From positions 1,470,235-1,534,234 of the forward strand of contig JAHQRK010000021.1 in NCBI GenBank assembly GCA_019828595.1: DNA of 64,000 nt. The letters are read 5' to 3'. The stretch is from Aphanomyces cochlioides. Taxonomy: Eukaryota; Oomycota; Saprolegniomycetes; Saprolegniales; Verrucalvaceae. Below, one piece after another: positions 31,032 to 43,340 of this stretch. The stretch's first letter is position 1; the number at the start of each line of letters is the position of its first letter. Below the pieces are notes generated by a model. The model had not been told where the DNA came from. It did not search any database and saw only the letters and a list, made by a program, of their open reading frames with translations. Both the position numbers and the translations under genes were made by a program.

Positions 31032-32178
31032 ATTTGAGATAATTTTTATTCCGTCTCGTTTGTCAAATCGATCGGAGTACATGACGCTACAGTCAATCGA
31101 TTGGGGAACGTTCAGGTGCAAGTAGGGATCAACGCAGCCATTCAGTTGAATGTCATCAGTCAAGTCAAGTGTGAGATTGTGAAGAACTATACAAGCCACA
31201 ATGGTCCTTGCACAGCTGGCCGGTGTTTTCATGTTCATGGTCTTCTTGAGAATTCTCCATCGACCCTTGAGCCGGCCAAAAGCACATTCCACAGGGTTTC
31301 TCGTTCTGGACTGATAGAAATTGAAGCGGCGCTCACTGCGAGGCATACCTGTGTAGATAAGATAAGGAGTAATGAGCTTCATCGACAGAGTATAGCCCGC
31401 GTCACCAAGTAGATGCATTGTTTGGGGAATTAGATCAGCCACAGGGCCTCCAAGACATGACATTGACCATAGATTTTTGTCGCTACACGAGCCGGCTCGC
31501 AAAGAATACTCCAAAAACCTGCCTTCACGGTCAACAGTCGCCTGCATATTGATCGCGGCCCATCCTTTTCGGCAGATCCTGCCATCGTACTCAATGGGCC
31601 TTTCAATGCGAAAGAGAGAACCATCAATAGCACCAGCAACATCAGGGAAACCACAAATCGCCTCGAACTCGTCGGAGACAACACGCCATGCTTCTAACGT
31701 GCGAGGGAAATGAACCGTTTCGAGAGACAAGTCCTGTAGCATGTCCAGAACTTCGTTTACGCTCGCCACAACAGTAGATTTAGCCACACCAAACAGAGCA
31801 GCGGTGCATCCGAAGCTCCCCTCATTCAAAAGGTACGAAAGAGCCATGGCAACGCGGCATACATGATTGACGTGTGCTGTGTGGGGAGGTACATGATAGT
31901 GCTTTGTATAAGCCAAAACAAGCAAGCGGTCACAAATGGAGTGAAATGTTCGCCGCGACACACGCAAATTCGCACGATACCAGCCATCATCTTGACATAA
32001 CTGTGCGCCTACCCAGACATAGTGAACGGAGGCTGAATACATGCATACCTTCCCATGTGTTGTTCCGGATAGAATGAATATGCTCTGGTGCGCTTGGATG
32101 GCGTCGTTTATCGCTTCCGATAACCGCCACTGCCCCCATGACACACGCCAACACGGCTAGAAGCATGTTGTTGTCCAT
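30969..32178 (-). CDS. PIF/Harbinger transposase of element B
   Basis: Exon 1 runs from the ATG at 32178 to 32049 (MDNNMLLAVLACVMGAVAVIGSDKRRHPSAPEHIHSIRNNTWEG). A 40-nt intron (32048-32009) joins in phase to AQLCQDDGWYRANLRVSRRTFHSICDRLL. Catalytic blocks are intact: GFPDVAGAIDGSLFRIERP (Asp), HLLGDAGYTLSMKLITPY (Asp), SRTRNPVECAFGRLKGRWRILKK (Glu). No internal stop is seen. The C-terminal tail is replaced by MITE-encoded residues. It is probably recent and may be functional. Confidence 0.82.
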
Positions 32179-32532
32179 AGCAGCCACTGAAATGGCATCG
32201 ACTTTTCCGAAAAAAGTCATCTACTTTTTGTCGAATTATATAACCCCAAATCCACGATGTTTTGTCAACTTTATAAAAAAGTAGGTTGAGGACCTACTTT
32301 GTGAAAAAGTCGATGGACCCATCGATTTCTGATAAAGTCAACGACGAAAAAGTCGACTTTTTGCAATTTCGACCAGGCCCATAGAAGTGTTCGTGTTGCA
32401 GAGCAATCAATTCAAAAATCAAATTTTCTTGGACCACGTCCACGTAATCCGCGACAAGAATACATCATATATAATCACCAAAAAGTTAATACGCGAACAA
32501 CAAATGAACAGTTTGCACAGCAAGCGACCAAG

Positions 32533-33550
32533 TTATGCATTTCCATCAAGTTGCATCTCAAAGAGATATTGTTTGGACGCTTTAGAGTTGATCAAGCATG
32601 TAGCATGCGTGCTCCAAGTCCCGTCATAACGGTAATTACTAGCTTTGTTAGGGCCAGTTTCAAGTAAAAGTGAAATTTGACGCCAAATCAGTTCCAAGTA
32701 GATTTTCTCTGATATGAGGTCCAATACAGAACTGTTATCTAATTGGTCAATAGCTTTTCGCATGGTTATTGGCTGCATATTATTCATTTTCAAACATTGT
32801 GGTGGAGATGGATGGCCGTCGATGAGGAGGAGCCAAAGCTCCGACCAAGAAGGAACTCCAGCAGCAAGTCCTGATTATGCAAGCCAAGCTTGACATACCA
32901 AAAGCTTGTTCGACGACCATTCTAGTCCGACTGTGGATCAAGTTGAAATGAGATTCACAGTCTGGCATATCCAAATTAATCGGGTATGGAGTAATAATAT
33001 GAGAATACAGTTTATACCCTGCATCACCCAAGAAGCAACCACCACGAGGGACTATGCGATGGCATTTCTTGCCAAACCACGAGTTGTTGAACACTGATTT
33101 ATCGTTTTGGGAGCCAGAACGCAACGAATGAGAACGAAATCTCAACTTGGCGTCGACAACACCTTGCATGTTGAATGCAGGGAATCCCTTTTGACAATAC
33201 CAACCATCAAACTCTGCAAAGCGCTTAATTTCAATGAGACTCCCATCGATCGCACCACAGACATTGGGAAAACCAGCCAGGCTCTCAAAATCCTCGCAAA
33301 CTTGAGTCCATTCACATTCATCTGTTGGCAATCGGACAACGTGTTCGAGATAGCAAGTATTATGACTTGGTTGACATATACATAAGCTTGAGTCTTGCTT
33401 GTTCCAAATAATGCAGCACTTTGATCATATCCATCGGCATGAGTCAGGTAATGTATGGTTATAGCAACACGATCGACAATATCAAACACAGTGTTGTGGT
33501 GCAAGCGTTCGTGTACAACATTCCACTTAGCCATGACAAGATCCACAATA
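32533..33550 (-). pseudogene. Harbinger C transposase, distal part, frameshifted
   Basis: It continues the gene begun at 34897-35150 beyond an inserted element. It reads IVDLVMAKWNVVHERLHHNTVFDIVDRVAITIHYLTHADGYDQSAALFGTSKTQAYVYVNQV, then after a frameshift at about 33300-33330 CEDFESLAGFPNVCGAIDGSLIEIKRF, GGCFLGDAGYKLYSHIITPY and SRTRMVVEQAF. The catalytic GAIDGS and GDAGY blocks remain, but the frame breaks again after EQAF (GTATGT there may be a splice donor). Confidence 0.75.
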
Positions 33551-34894
33551 GACCTCTAAATCAAAAACGATCAAAATAATCAAAACAAATAGGTTATAGG
33601 ATATATCATGAGTTATATTGTGAAAACGTTCGTCACATCAAAAAAACATTTGTCCAATGAGATAACCATGTTTCGTATTAAAGACACAGATCTCTCTCTG
33701 ATAGGCTGTTTTATCGAAACATTAAGCTTTCAAGCAAAAACACAAAAATTCCTCATGTGCAGATAAACACCTGATCACCTCAGACATTCAGTTACTTTCG
33801 TCGTTTCTGCTATTTGTCAAAAAGAAATTTGAGACTCCTGTCACAACCATAGATGATTGGCAGAATATTCGATGGTTGTCGCTTTCTGACGGATTTGGTG
33901 GCCACGAAAAGAGTAGCTAGCCCTCTTAATCACTTTTCATCTTTGTTTATGTCCCAAACAACAGCTCCATCCGCTCGCACCGTCATCGAGAGGTTGATCT
34001 CTGCCTCCAACCAAGAAACAAACAATTTGCGTCGATCCAACGCCATATATCGCAATCATGCTAATGAGATAGAGGACTCCGACATACCATCCATCTACGA
34101 CACACCTGTCATCGATTCGTTCGTGTCTGAGGGCCAGTCTCAGGCCATGATGACCATGACAAACTTCACCATATCAGAGTTCAATGCACTGTGGGCTCGC
34201 TGTGAGGCCGATATTAACAATGAGTGGTATGATGGTCGAGGAAGGCGAAGTAACACAAGTGCTAAGGACGCATTTTTTATGCTCCTCACCGTCATGAAGC
34301 ATTACAGTACGTGGGAAAAGCATGCCCTCGACTTCCACATGAAGACACCGACGTTTGAGAAGCTCGTTATGCGCATACTTGGCCTAGCCGAACCCATCCT
34401 TTCTCGTCTTCTTCTGCAGCCTGCCTCCATGACCAAGCAACGGCAAGAAAACCATCTTTTTGGCGCCCATCCAGAAGCTCTGTACTGTACCGATGTGAAA
34501 TTCCAGCCGGCAAACCGCCCAACCGGCAGCTTCGTTGACGCCAAGCGATATTTCTCAGGCAAGCACAAATTGTATGGACTGAAGATTGAGGCGTCGGTGG
34601 CACCACCTGGCCGATATGTGAACATGTCGTCTCATCGTCCTGGCTCCGTGTCGGATTTGTCAATATTTTTGGATCGACTCAGTTTGCACAAGATGCAGTT
34701 GTCGAAAACCGCTGACGAAAAGCGACTTGTTGATCACGGTGTGGGTTCCACTATGTACCCAGATCACTGGGCCGTTCTCATGGATAAAGGCTATGAGGGT
34801 GTGGATGAAGTGATATACCCGACAACAATCATTTCTTGCGATATTGCCATTAGTTTGGGTCATAAGAGGTTCATCCGTTTTTGATTTAGAGGTC
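33551..34894 (+). mobile_element. DDE element D inserted in Harbinger C
   Basis: Ends are GACCTCTAAATCAAAAACG (33551) and its exact inverse (ending 34894), flanked by TA (33549-33550 and 34895-34896). Removing the element and one TA restores an unbroken Harbinger C frame (FETI-IVDLVMAKW), so the borders are firm. Length 1344 bp. Confidence 0.9.
33853..34884 (+). CDS. DDE_Tnp_4-type transposase of element D, C-terminally short
   Basis: Frame of 343 codons; the ATG at 33949 (MSQTTAPSARTVIERLIS) may be a better start. Recognisable blocks: TISEFNALWARCEADINNEWYDGRGRRSNTSAKDAFFMLLTVMKHY, EALYCTDVKFQPANRPTGSFVDAKRYFSGKHKLYGLKIE (first Asp), SHRPGSVSDLSIF, and AVLMDKGYEGVDEVIYPT (second Asp). The block with the catalytic Glu is absent: the frame ends in the right TIR, and its TGA is part of the TIR. 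The element is probably internally deleted and non-autonomous. Confidence 0.72.
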   Translation: MIGRIFDGCRFLTDLVATKRVASPLNHFSSLFMSQTTAPSARTVIERLISASNQETNNLRRSNAIYRNHANEIEDSDIPSIYDTPVIDSFVSEGQSQAMMTMTNFTISEFNALWARCEADINNEWYDGRGRRSNTSAKDAFFMLLTVMKHYSTWEKHALDFHMKTPTFEKLVMRILGLAEPILSRLLLQPASMTKQRQENHLFGAHPEALYCTDVKFQPANRPTGSFVDAKRYFSGKHKLYGLKIEASVAPPGRYVNMSSHRPGSVSDLSIFLDRLSLHKMQLSKTADEKRLVDHGVGSTMYPDHWAVLMDKGYEGVDEVIYPTTIISCDIAISLGHKRFIRF

Positions 34895-34896
34895 TA

Positions 34897-35180
34897 ATAG
34901 TTTCAAATACATGCCTCGAGCAGCGCAAATTTCGCTTGAACCAACCATTCGCTGAATCATCGCCCTTTATTCTTTCCCACGTATCATTCGAAACGAGTAT
35001 GTGTGCGCAGGAGGTGAACGGAAGCTCCGTCCATCCAAGGTCGAAGCAGTAGCTGCAGCAATCGCAGCTGCTGTAAGCGCAATTGACGTGTTCATTGCCG
35101 CTTGCGGAAGGCCAACGGGAAAGATTGGTTGAAAGAAGAGACCTTTTCAACCAATTATGTGTGCAGAATGTCGCACGTCG
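34897..35180 (-). pseudogene. Harbinger C transposase, N-terminal part
   Basis: Reads AHILVSNDTWERIKGDDSANGWFKRNLRCSRHVFETI, the N-terminal region seen in Harbinger B (NNTWEG...DDGWYRANLRVSRRTFHSI). It is interrupted by element D at 34896. An upstream ATG (MNTSIALTAAAIAAATASTLDGRSF) is one frame off, so the 5' end is also damaged or spliced. Confidence 0.65.
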
Positions 35181-36429
35181 CGTTATCAGACGATTATGAG
35201 GTCCCTGACCTGATAAAACTGGAAATTCTATCAGACGGGAGCGATTTTCATTGGCTGCGTCTGATTTTTTGTTTACTTGGAACTGGCCCTTATATCCACC
35301 GCAACTTGAACGCTATAGTTGATGGACTGGCCAAAGGCTGGGCAAAAGACTTCGCCATGCCAATTGACTACTTGCTCCTCGCATGGAGCCACTTTCTCCC
35401 CTCTAACAACTCTCTGTGGACACCGCAGAGGGTTTCGGCAGAAAAATTTATGTGAAAAGATCATTCTTACGACCCTAGGTGAGTATGTCACAAAGCTCTC
35501 ACTGACTACAGCGCTGACATGTCAAATCGCCAGTGAAAGCTTGTCACTGAACATAGAAGTACATAGTCAACACATGCACATCTTGGTCAACCCATTTACA
35601 CTTGTTATCACAGCTTTTCGGAAAACACACAAACGCGACACATATTTTACAGCTATACATCGTGTCTACTGCGTTGTAAATCTTCACAAGTACACCAGGC
35701 CCAAGCTCACACACCGCACACTTAAAATCTGCGAACGTCTCAAATCCCTGCTCAGTTCATACTTATCACAGATCGTGCACCTTAAAGTCTTGCGTAGTTG
35801 GATTAACTTATAGTGCTTGAGAAAGCTCTAGTCGACTTGTTTCAACCCATTGACAGCTTGGACTGGAGCATAGAAGTGGTGACTTGCAGGCTGCAAAATG
35901 CCTCGGCGACATCCGAGGCGGTGACAAGTCATCGATTCGCGGATGAACTCGATCTCCATGTAAAGGGAAAGGAGTCGCAAATGATCATCGTGCGATTGTA
36001 CTGGTACTTGCCGAAGGGATCATGCTGCTCTAAGTATTCCAGTTTGTAATGCATTGGCACCAATATAATGGGCTCGGTTTGAGCTCAAATGGAGCTGTAT
36101 TAAAGAAGTTCTGAGCAAAAACGACATATCTTTCATATTGCAAACACAGAGCAATGTGCCTTTGAAGTGTAATACCCTTCACATTTTATATCATATCTTC
36201 TACTGGCAATTACATGCGATAGTGGAGTGCATTGTGGGATATTTGGCATAGGATGCCTATTGAGGACGGGGGGATGAAAGAATATGCGTCGGAAGTATTT
36301 GGGACACCTTTGACGACCTTGAATGTGCAGTCGCATCACTTGGACGGCGTTGTAATCGAGGACAAACGAACAAGACGCCAGCTACAGGATCTGGTAGGTC
36401 CCAATGGCTGTGTCATTGCAAGTGGTTGA
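35181..36429. other. degenerate sequence, no gene recognised
   Basis: Several short plus-strand frames (35102-35455, 35319-35813, 35813-36049, 36232-36429) without recognisable domains. The last lies just before the MULE relic and may be its damaged 5' end. Confidence 0.35.
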
Positions 36430-37954
36430 TTGTATTGCAGTTTTGATGGATGCAAGGTCGAAGTGCGATTTGGCTACGACTATAAACGATGCGTCTACTA
36501 TGTTCGCGACAAGAACTTTTGTATTGATCACTCAGTTGAATGTCGTCGTGGTGCAGTGACACTTGATGGAACGACGTTGGTTACAAAAGAAAAGGATTTA
36601 CGACCCGATGAATACTCCACAATGTTAACGTTTGGTGCTTTGCTGGAAGTGCCTACTTTAAGAAATATCATGAAATGTCATGAAATGCAAGCACCCTGAT
36701 TGAAACTACTCTGGAGATCACTTGCAACGAATGCGATTGAAATCTCGTAAAGCCCGATTCGGATCTGACAGAGATGCAATTCAATTGTTCATGGATCTAG
36801 GTAAAACTGAAGAACAGAATGGTGGTGTTTTTTCTTGCTCGTTTGATGAATCCATGCGTATTGAAGAAGTCATATTGATGCCAGCTTTGATGACCAAGTA
36901 TGCTCACGTGTATGACGACTTGACAATGCTTGATGGAACTTTTAAAGTCAATATGTACGATATGGTCCTCATACTTGCCTCGAATGTCGATTGTTTGGGG
37001 AAAACTACTATGACCTCTATGTTCCTTGCGATGACAGAAAACAGTCGAATTTCTATAAGGGTCTCCAGAAACGTGGTTTGGCCCATGCTAGATCGACCTT
37101 AATGACTGATGCTGCCGCAGGTTTCGTCATCACAGCGCAAACACTAGAAATGAGCCATGTTCTCTGTGTCCAACACTATGCTATATCATTGATTGCTTCT
37201 CAGGCAGGCATGTATATGATTCAAAGGAACACTTACTTCACTGAATGTTTCAAGCTGTTGCACCATGAATTCCTGTCAACCGATGAATGCGACAGCTTTT
37301 TGATTGATTGCTTGAGTCGGTACTGTGGATTTCCAAGAGCCGTGTCCTGGCTTACACAACTCAACAAGAATAAACACAAAGTATGTGTGACTTCCACGTG
37401 TAGGCTTTTTACGGCGGTCATAGCACGACGCAAAGAAGTGAAAGTAACAATGCACATATTAACGTATGCAAACTGAATCGCAAAAGTTGAAGGTCAGCCA
37501 CTTCAATTTGTATCAATTGGCATCACATGTCATTTCAATTATAACAAAGCAAGAGCACGAAAGTTTTAATGAGATTGTCCAGTACGTTCAACAAGGGCAA
37601 CAAGTGCGTCTTTGGTCTCTCTATGTTGAGTCTGCATGGAAAACAAGTCACGATTCAATCACTACTGTTTATTGTGTTATTCAAACTTCAACAATGACTC
37701 AAACCGATTACAATGTTTATCTATACTCAACAAATGCACTTGATCATCCTGTAAGTATCAACAATGACGGTGGCCATCCTACTTGTACATGCTCATTTTA
37801 TACGTCTTCACATTTACCTTGCATTGGTATTTGTGCTGTGTTTGCATGTAGGACCGATCCTTTGATGGTGGAAGCTGTTGAGAAACATGTCGCTAGTGTG
37901 CGCCAAATATTTGATCCCCCAATCAAATGTTTGGTGCACACACACGTCACTTAA
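36430..37954 (+). pseudogene. MULE (Mutator-like) transposase relic A
   Basis: Broken into several frames: ...CIDHSVECRRGAVTLDGTTLVTK; MQRMRLKSRKARFGSDRDAIQLFMDLGKTEEQNGGVFSCSFDES...ALMTKYAHVYDDLTMLDGTFKVNMYDM (MULE-type DGTF/Y block); HARSTLMTDAAAGFVITAQTLEMSHVLCVQHY (the D...C..H block); and a C-terminal SWIM finger, CTCSFYTSSHLPCIGICAVF. Frameshifts at about 36715, 37000 and 37470 kill the gene. Confidence 0.72.
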
Positions 37955-38366
37955 TCAAGCGTTCTCCATCGTCTCATTGGCGACGGCCACGCGCATTACC
38001 GGCATCAGACTACACTGTCTACTTCAAGAACAAGCTTTCATTTTCACTTAGTTATGCATATACTTTAGTGTAGTCTTACATTTCAGTCTAACTTGATAAT
38101 CTCACTTTCCATTTCACCTCAACAGGTTATGAGTCCAATAACTCAGGACTAGCCGCCTCGCCGCCTTTGCACCGCCTCTCCAAGCCGCCTCAACCGCCTC
38201 AATCGCCTCGCCGCCGACCGCCTGACCGTTTCAAGAAACCAATCAAGAGCTACATTGCAGTTTCGCCTGTTTCTCCTTTTGCGAGATATCGGGTCAGTAC
38301 CATTGCGGGAAGAACTGTAAGTTTCTGATTGGCTGGCACTAAACTCCTAGTAGAGTTTGCCAATTT
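37955..38366. other. leader region of the copia relic, CCGCCT-rich
   Basis: It holds a short CCGCCT-rich run (38151-38227). The motif GGTTATGAGTCC after CAACA at ~38123 could be a primer-binding site following an LTR end, but no matching 3' LTR was found, so this is weak. Confidence 0.35.
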
Positions 38367-38792
38367 ATGAAGACATCCCTCGGAAAACTTGTTCCGAAGG
38401 CCGTTTCGAACAAGCTCCGCAAGCAGCACCAAGTCAAGGCCAAGAAGAACGCACCTCTTCAGACGTCCTTCCGTCGCATCTACCCCGACTCAACGACCTA
38501 TAAAGTCCTCCGCGACCTCATCGATTCAATTCAGTCTTCCCAACAAATTGCCAACTGCCTCGGAGGTCGAATTGCAAACGAATTTTCTGATCCCGAATAT
38601 CAACACGTTGTTGAAGAAACTGAAGAACCTCTAAGAACGGTTAAGAACACTCTCAAATTTGTAGAGGACTCTGCCGAAAAGAAATTCGAAAAGAAATTCC
38701 ACAAATTGTCGCAGCGCAAAGGTTTGCCTACTGTATCAAGTCTCACGGTTACAACTAATTTTAATTTATTAGTTTTCGTCCAATCACATTAA
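38367..38792 (+). CDS. hypothetical basic protein upstream of copia gag
   Basis: 141 codons: MKTSLGKLVPKAVSNKLRKQHQVKAKKNAPLQTSFRRIYPDSTTYKVLRDLIDSIQSSQQ... No family recognised. It ends 13 bp before the gag start, so it may be an extra leader ORF of the retroelement or a host fragment. Confidence 0.35.
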   Translation: MKTSLGKLVPKAVSNKLRKQHQVKAKKNAPLQTSFRRIYPDSTTYKVLRDLIDSIQSSQQIANCLGGRIANEFSDPEYQHVVEETEEPLRTVKNTLKFVEDSAEKKFEKKFHKLSQRKGLPTVSSLTVTTNFNLLVFVQSH

Positions 38793-38805
38793 TTGAACTT
38801 GAACC

Positions 38806-40990
38806 ATGGAATTTAAACATTTTGTCCACGTGTTCAAAGGAAATTCGTTCAATGAGTGGTACACTCGACTTCAGTCCTACCTCGAATACAAAGAAGTCGG
38901 CTCTGTCGTTGAAGGCAGTATGCCTACTACTGATCCCAAATATGCAAACAAGAACCGCCTTGCGAAGGCTTTAATTCTCGCCGCACTCGATGACCACCAC
39001 GTGCGCATGGTTGAGAAGTGTGAAAATGCTTCGTCCATGATAAACATACTCCGCGACAGATATGGCAACAAGTCATTTCTGGGACAAGGCCACCTATTTG
39101 AGTTACTATTGAAGACTCGAATGGAGCCCTCTGAATCTGCCCGCGTGTACTGCGACCACTTCAAGATGACACTTGAAGATGCTCTTGATGCCAATGTCAA
39201 GATTGATCATGGCTTTGCACGAATTTTTGCGAAGTTTGGACCACCACTTTGACAGCTTTGTCCACTTCTAGTTCCATCGACTCCAGAACGGGGATGACGT
39301 TGATGAAACGACTCTCCCTAAGATATTCACTGCACTTCTCCAGCAAGACCATCATTTACCGTATGATACGTCAACTCCTGCTGAACCGTCCAATGCTGCC
39401 TTTGTCATGACTCCACGTCGGCCCCGCCGCAATCAAGCCCAACCCCGCAATCCTGTCGTCTGCTCATACTGCAACATCCGGAATCACATTGAGGATTTCT
39501 GCCGACGCAAGATAGCTGATCAGTGCCAACAGCAACAACAACAATCGGGTCAAAGCACCGGCTACTTGACGGGACCTTCTGAAGCACCAAGCTCCATCGA
39601 TGACTGACCGTACTTCTGGACAACAACGACAGAATACGCCTCGTCGAAACAACTCGCGACCTTCCAACACCAACCATGCTAGTATGATGGTGTACACGTC
39701 GAGCCTCACATTGCAGACTTCCACTCCATCTGTTTCTATCTCGTCAGACTGGATTCTGGACTCTGGTACTTGCGATCACTACTGCAACAACGCTGTTTGG
39801 TTCACGAACCTAAGACCCCACGAAGGGGCTGTTCGAGCTGCTAACGGAGAAGACATGCCAATTGAAGGATGCGGAACTGTTGTTCTCGAAATGGACACAA
39901 CCGCTGGCATCGTCGCAGTCACCTTTGTTGACGTTTGATACATCCCTACCATCCGGTTCAACTTGTTCTCCCTGCCAAGAGTCAAGGAACGAGGATTCAG
40001 CATCAAGCTCATCCGAAATGCCTGCTTTATCACGCGTAACGATCACATCTACGCGCAAGGCTTCAAGCAAACCTGCTTTATTCGCTGGATATCGCCAATC
40101 CTCTTCCAATTGTCTCCCGGGATTTTTCAAACCTCTCTTTGGCTCCGACTCCATCTGCTGATGTCTGGCATGCTCGACTTGGTCATATTAGTGTCAAGCA
40201 TATGAATAAGACTCGTCAATACACTGAAGAGATTGAAATTTATGATTGCAAACATCAATTTTGTGAAAGTTGCCTTGCTGGAAAACAATCGCGACTGCCC
40301 TTTCATTAAGCTTGTCTTCCGTGATGTTTTATCTTGTTCACTCAGACATTTGTGGACCGATGCGTCATCCCTCCATCAGAATCGAGCGCGATACTTTATC
40401 ACGTTCACCGATGACTATTCGCGATATGGCTTCGTGTATTTTCTGAAGCACAAGTGGGAAGCTCTACAACGTTTTCAAGCCTTTGCAGCTTTCTGTCGCA
40501 CGCAATTTGATCGACAAGTGCGTTGCCTTCGTTCTGACAATGGCGGAGAATACATTTCACATGCCTTCTCTACTTTTCTCATTGAGAACGGCATTCGCCA
40601 TGAGAAAACTGTTCCCCACACTCCGCAACAAAATGGAGTCAGCGAACGAATGAATCGTACACTCGTCGAATGTGCACGTGATATGATGCATTTTCGCATG
40701 TACCCTTGCAATTTTGGGCTGAAGCTGTAGCTAATGCTATGTACCTTCGAAACCGCTCGTACTCTTCATCCACACCCTTTGAACGCCTCTGGAAATCCAA
40801 ACCAGACCTATCCCAACAGCTCATTTTTGGATGTGAAGTCTATGCTCTTTTTGATGAAAATGCTCGCTCCAAGTTTGCATCCAGAACTATTCGCAAGTAC
40901 ATTTTGGATTTACTCGCTACAGACGGGTTTACACTGCAATCCAATCGAGAAAAATGTTTAAGCGCGCTAAAATTCTGGAGTTACAGTCTA
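38806..40990 (+). pseudogene. Ty1/copia retrotransposon relic (gag, protease, integrase)
   Basis: Gag begins MEFKHFVHVFKGNSFNEWYTRLQSYLEYKEVGSVVEG. A stop at 39250 and a frame change precede the zinc knuckle CSYCNIRNHIEDFC (CCHC). The protease motif is WILDSGTCDHYCNN. The integrase has a Zn-binding end (KHQFCESCLAGKQSRLPFH) and core blocks ITFTDDYSRYGFVYFLKHK, RSDNGGEYISHAFSTFL and TPQQNGVSERMNRTL, broken by stops near 39936 and 40728. Reverse transcriptase and RNase H are missing after ~40990. Gene order (integrase before RT) marks copia. Confidence 0.8.
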
Positions 40991-41504
40991 AATTTAGGGA
41001 ATCACAGGAAGATTTGTAGGAAATGTAACTTGTTACACAAACATATGCCGAGACAGTGCGATTCACACAACTCGGTGCATTTTTCTGTGTGGGGAACCCC
41101 TATCATTTGGGCAATTTCACCATGGAAATGTCCAACACATGAAATCGCTCAGATGTCTTAGGAAAAGCTGAATTGAGTAAATATGTACAACTTTCATCGC
41201 AACACCCGTAGCCAGCCGAGTCGTCGCGGCACATGTGCTCATTCCGCTGTTGATGTGGGCTTCAAAGCGAATGGCTCCCACTATTTACCTCGAATGAATG
41301 ACATAGGAATGATAACCAAAACAATTTTCTGTTTATTGTTGATATATTGTCATTAAAATGAGGGAATTAAAACTTGAGATTGTATTAAAGGGAGGTTTTT
41401 GTTTTTACATCACAAGTTGCCGATTTCCATTCATTTTTCATTCAATACAGAAGAGATCGAAGTCCCGTACCGGATATGGCATAGTTCCAACGTGCATGTT
41501 TTAT

Positions 41505-41560
41505 GTGCGTCCACCCGGGCGATCGACGTCTTTCTTGGTTGACCGCCCGGGTGGACACAC
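41505..41560. repeat. GC-rich hairpin
   Basis: GTGCGTCCACCCGGGCG (41505-41521) pairs with CGCCCGGGTGGACACAC (41544-41560), one mismatch, loop 22 nt. It stands out from the AT-rich surroundings. Confidence 0.65.
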
Positions 41561-43204
41561 GTCTAGTTATAAAAGGGATCCGCCACTGCAAAGTGCCACA
41601 ACATGAAGATTATCTTCATCTTTTGCCACCTAGCATTCACATCCTATTGTCCTCCAGAGGTCATCCGCGAAACACGTCACTGACTTATAAAATGTTAATA
41701 TAAATCATTTTTATCTTACTTATTGTATGATTGTTTGGTGTGCTCAACGCGACAAAAAAATTGGCATTCTTGAGGAGAGAGCGAAAATTAATTTTTGAAA
41801 CATATTTATTGAAAATTGACGAATATCGTTTTTGGTAGATACACGATGCACTTATAAGCCATAACTTACGAAGGAAAAAATACGTTGATAAAGGTATCTA
41901 ACTTTGGAACGCAAGCTAATGAGCATTAACTGATGTAAAAACTCTAAAATATAATCATATCTAAAGTATTAATGAACACAAGAGAAAAATAAATAAAGGT
42001 TAACTTAAACTGACGCTGCGCATTCCTCCATCGACTCCAATGTCGTGAAAAGCAGCACCAAATATAAAATCCCGAGGGGTGATGATCGTCTCGACCTGGA
42101 CGACATACTTGTGATTGATATTAAGCGCCTTATCCAAATATTGGAGATCGACTTGCGTCGATTAATATTGACTAGTTGGGTTCCTCTGAAAGCCAGAGAC
42201 GGTAGTCAGGCCCCATGTTCTACTGGGGCTTGGACACAGCCTGGGTTTATAGCAGTCACGTTCGTCTAGACTTGGGCTAGGATATTGAAATTCATTCGGA
42301 CGGGGACAGTCCCAACTGAGACTGAAACGACGAAAATCTTTCACACGGTATTCGGTCACACACTCTTCACAGCATTCACGTGATTTCGTGATGTTCGGGT
42401 TCTTGACGATTGTGCTGCCAATGTATTATACATCTATTATAAATTGCGACCTTAGTGACATTTTGGTCATACCTGCACACGCGCCAGGTTTGAATTGCCT
42501 AACAGATCTTAGTATTGTCCGACATGACAGAGGCGAGACCGTTGGTTCGCAAGTCCGTATCGTTCAGAATTCGAGTTTTAGCTGTTGCTTCTTTCACATT
42601 GTAACTTGTGTGACACTTTACACTGCTCTGCAAATGTGTGTTGACAAAATTTATGAGTGCATTGAGCTCTAGGTGAACAATCCAGTTTCTATACTCCATG
42701 TCCTCGAACCTGAGAGCTTTCACTTTGTTTCGTTAGCAGAACAATGCCTCGTGCGAAACAATTGGCTGAGTGAACGAAGCCATGGACTCCGTGGCAGCCT
42801 GTTCAAGCTCACTGGACTTGAGGGTTGAGTCCTTGGCTTTGTCGAAGCACAACGATCGCACGAGTCCCCTTTTCCGATCTGCTCTGAGACCTTTTACAGA
42901 AGATATTAAAGTTAATTTCGTCGTAATAAACAATGTAAGCGTTTTGTGCTTGATGCTCGAGGAAACTAACAGCAGACACATGACTCTTCGAGTTGTTCAA
43001 GTCGCTGTTGGACGTTGACGGGTCAATGCGAGCCTGCTTCATCGCATTAAGCGTTCCAATTCAACGCCGATTCTGTCAACATTCATCTAGGCAGTGGCCA
43101 CAAACTGCCTGCTGTCTTCTCAAACGCATTGACCCGGGCTTGATCATAGTCTTTCTCATTCATAGACATCCATCCCATGAATCTACCTTCAGTATTATCC
43201 TAAA

Positions 43205-43285
43205 GCTATAAATTCGTCATCATTGAGGCAATTGCATGTTATCATAGAGCTATAAATTCGCCACCACTGAGGCAATTGCTTAGTG
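43205..43285 (+). repeat. two-copy tandem repeat, ~41-bp period
   Basis: AGCTATAAATTCGTCATCAT... and AGCTATAAATTCGCCACCAC..., both continuing TGAGGCAATTGC. Confidence 0.6.
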
Positions 43286-43340
43286 TCGACACATGTCCTG
43301 GAAGCATCGTGAGAGCCCAGCGGTACTTGCTTCCTCACAA

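Larger units (their letters stand above)
29695..32380. mobile_element. PIF/Harbinger element B, complete ends
   Basis: The left end GGGCCTGGTCGAA (29695) is matched inverted at the right end (TTCGACCAGGCCC, ending 32380), with further AAAAAGTCGAC-type similarity inside. ATA flanks both sides (29692-29694 and 32381-32383), a 3-bp duplication as expected for PIF/Harbinger. It holds convergent Myb-like and transposase genes and is itself invaded by a MITE. Confidence 0.88.

Noticed and set aside
38123..38140. Copia LTR end and primer-binding site
   Set aside because: Only a loose match after CAACA, and no second LTR was found to define the terminal repeat.
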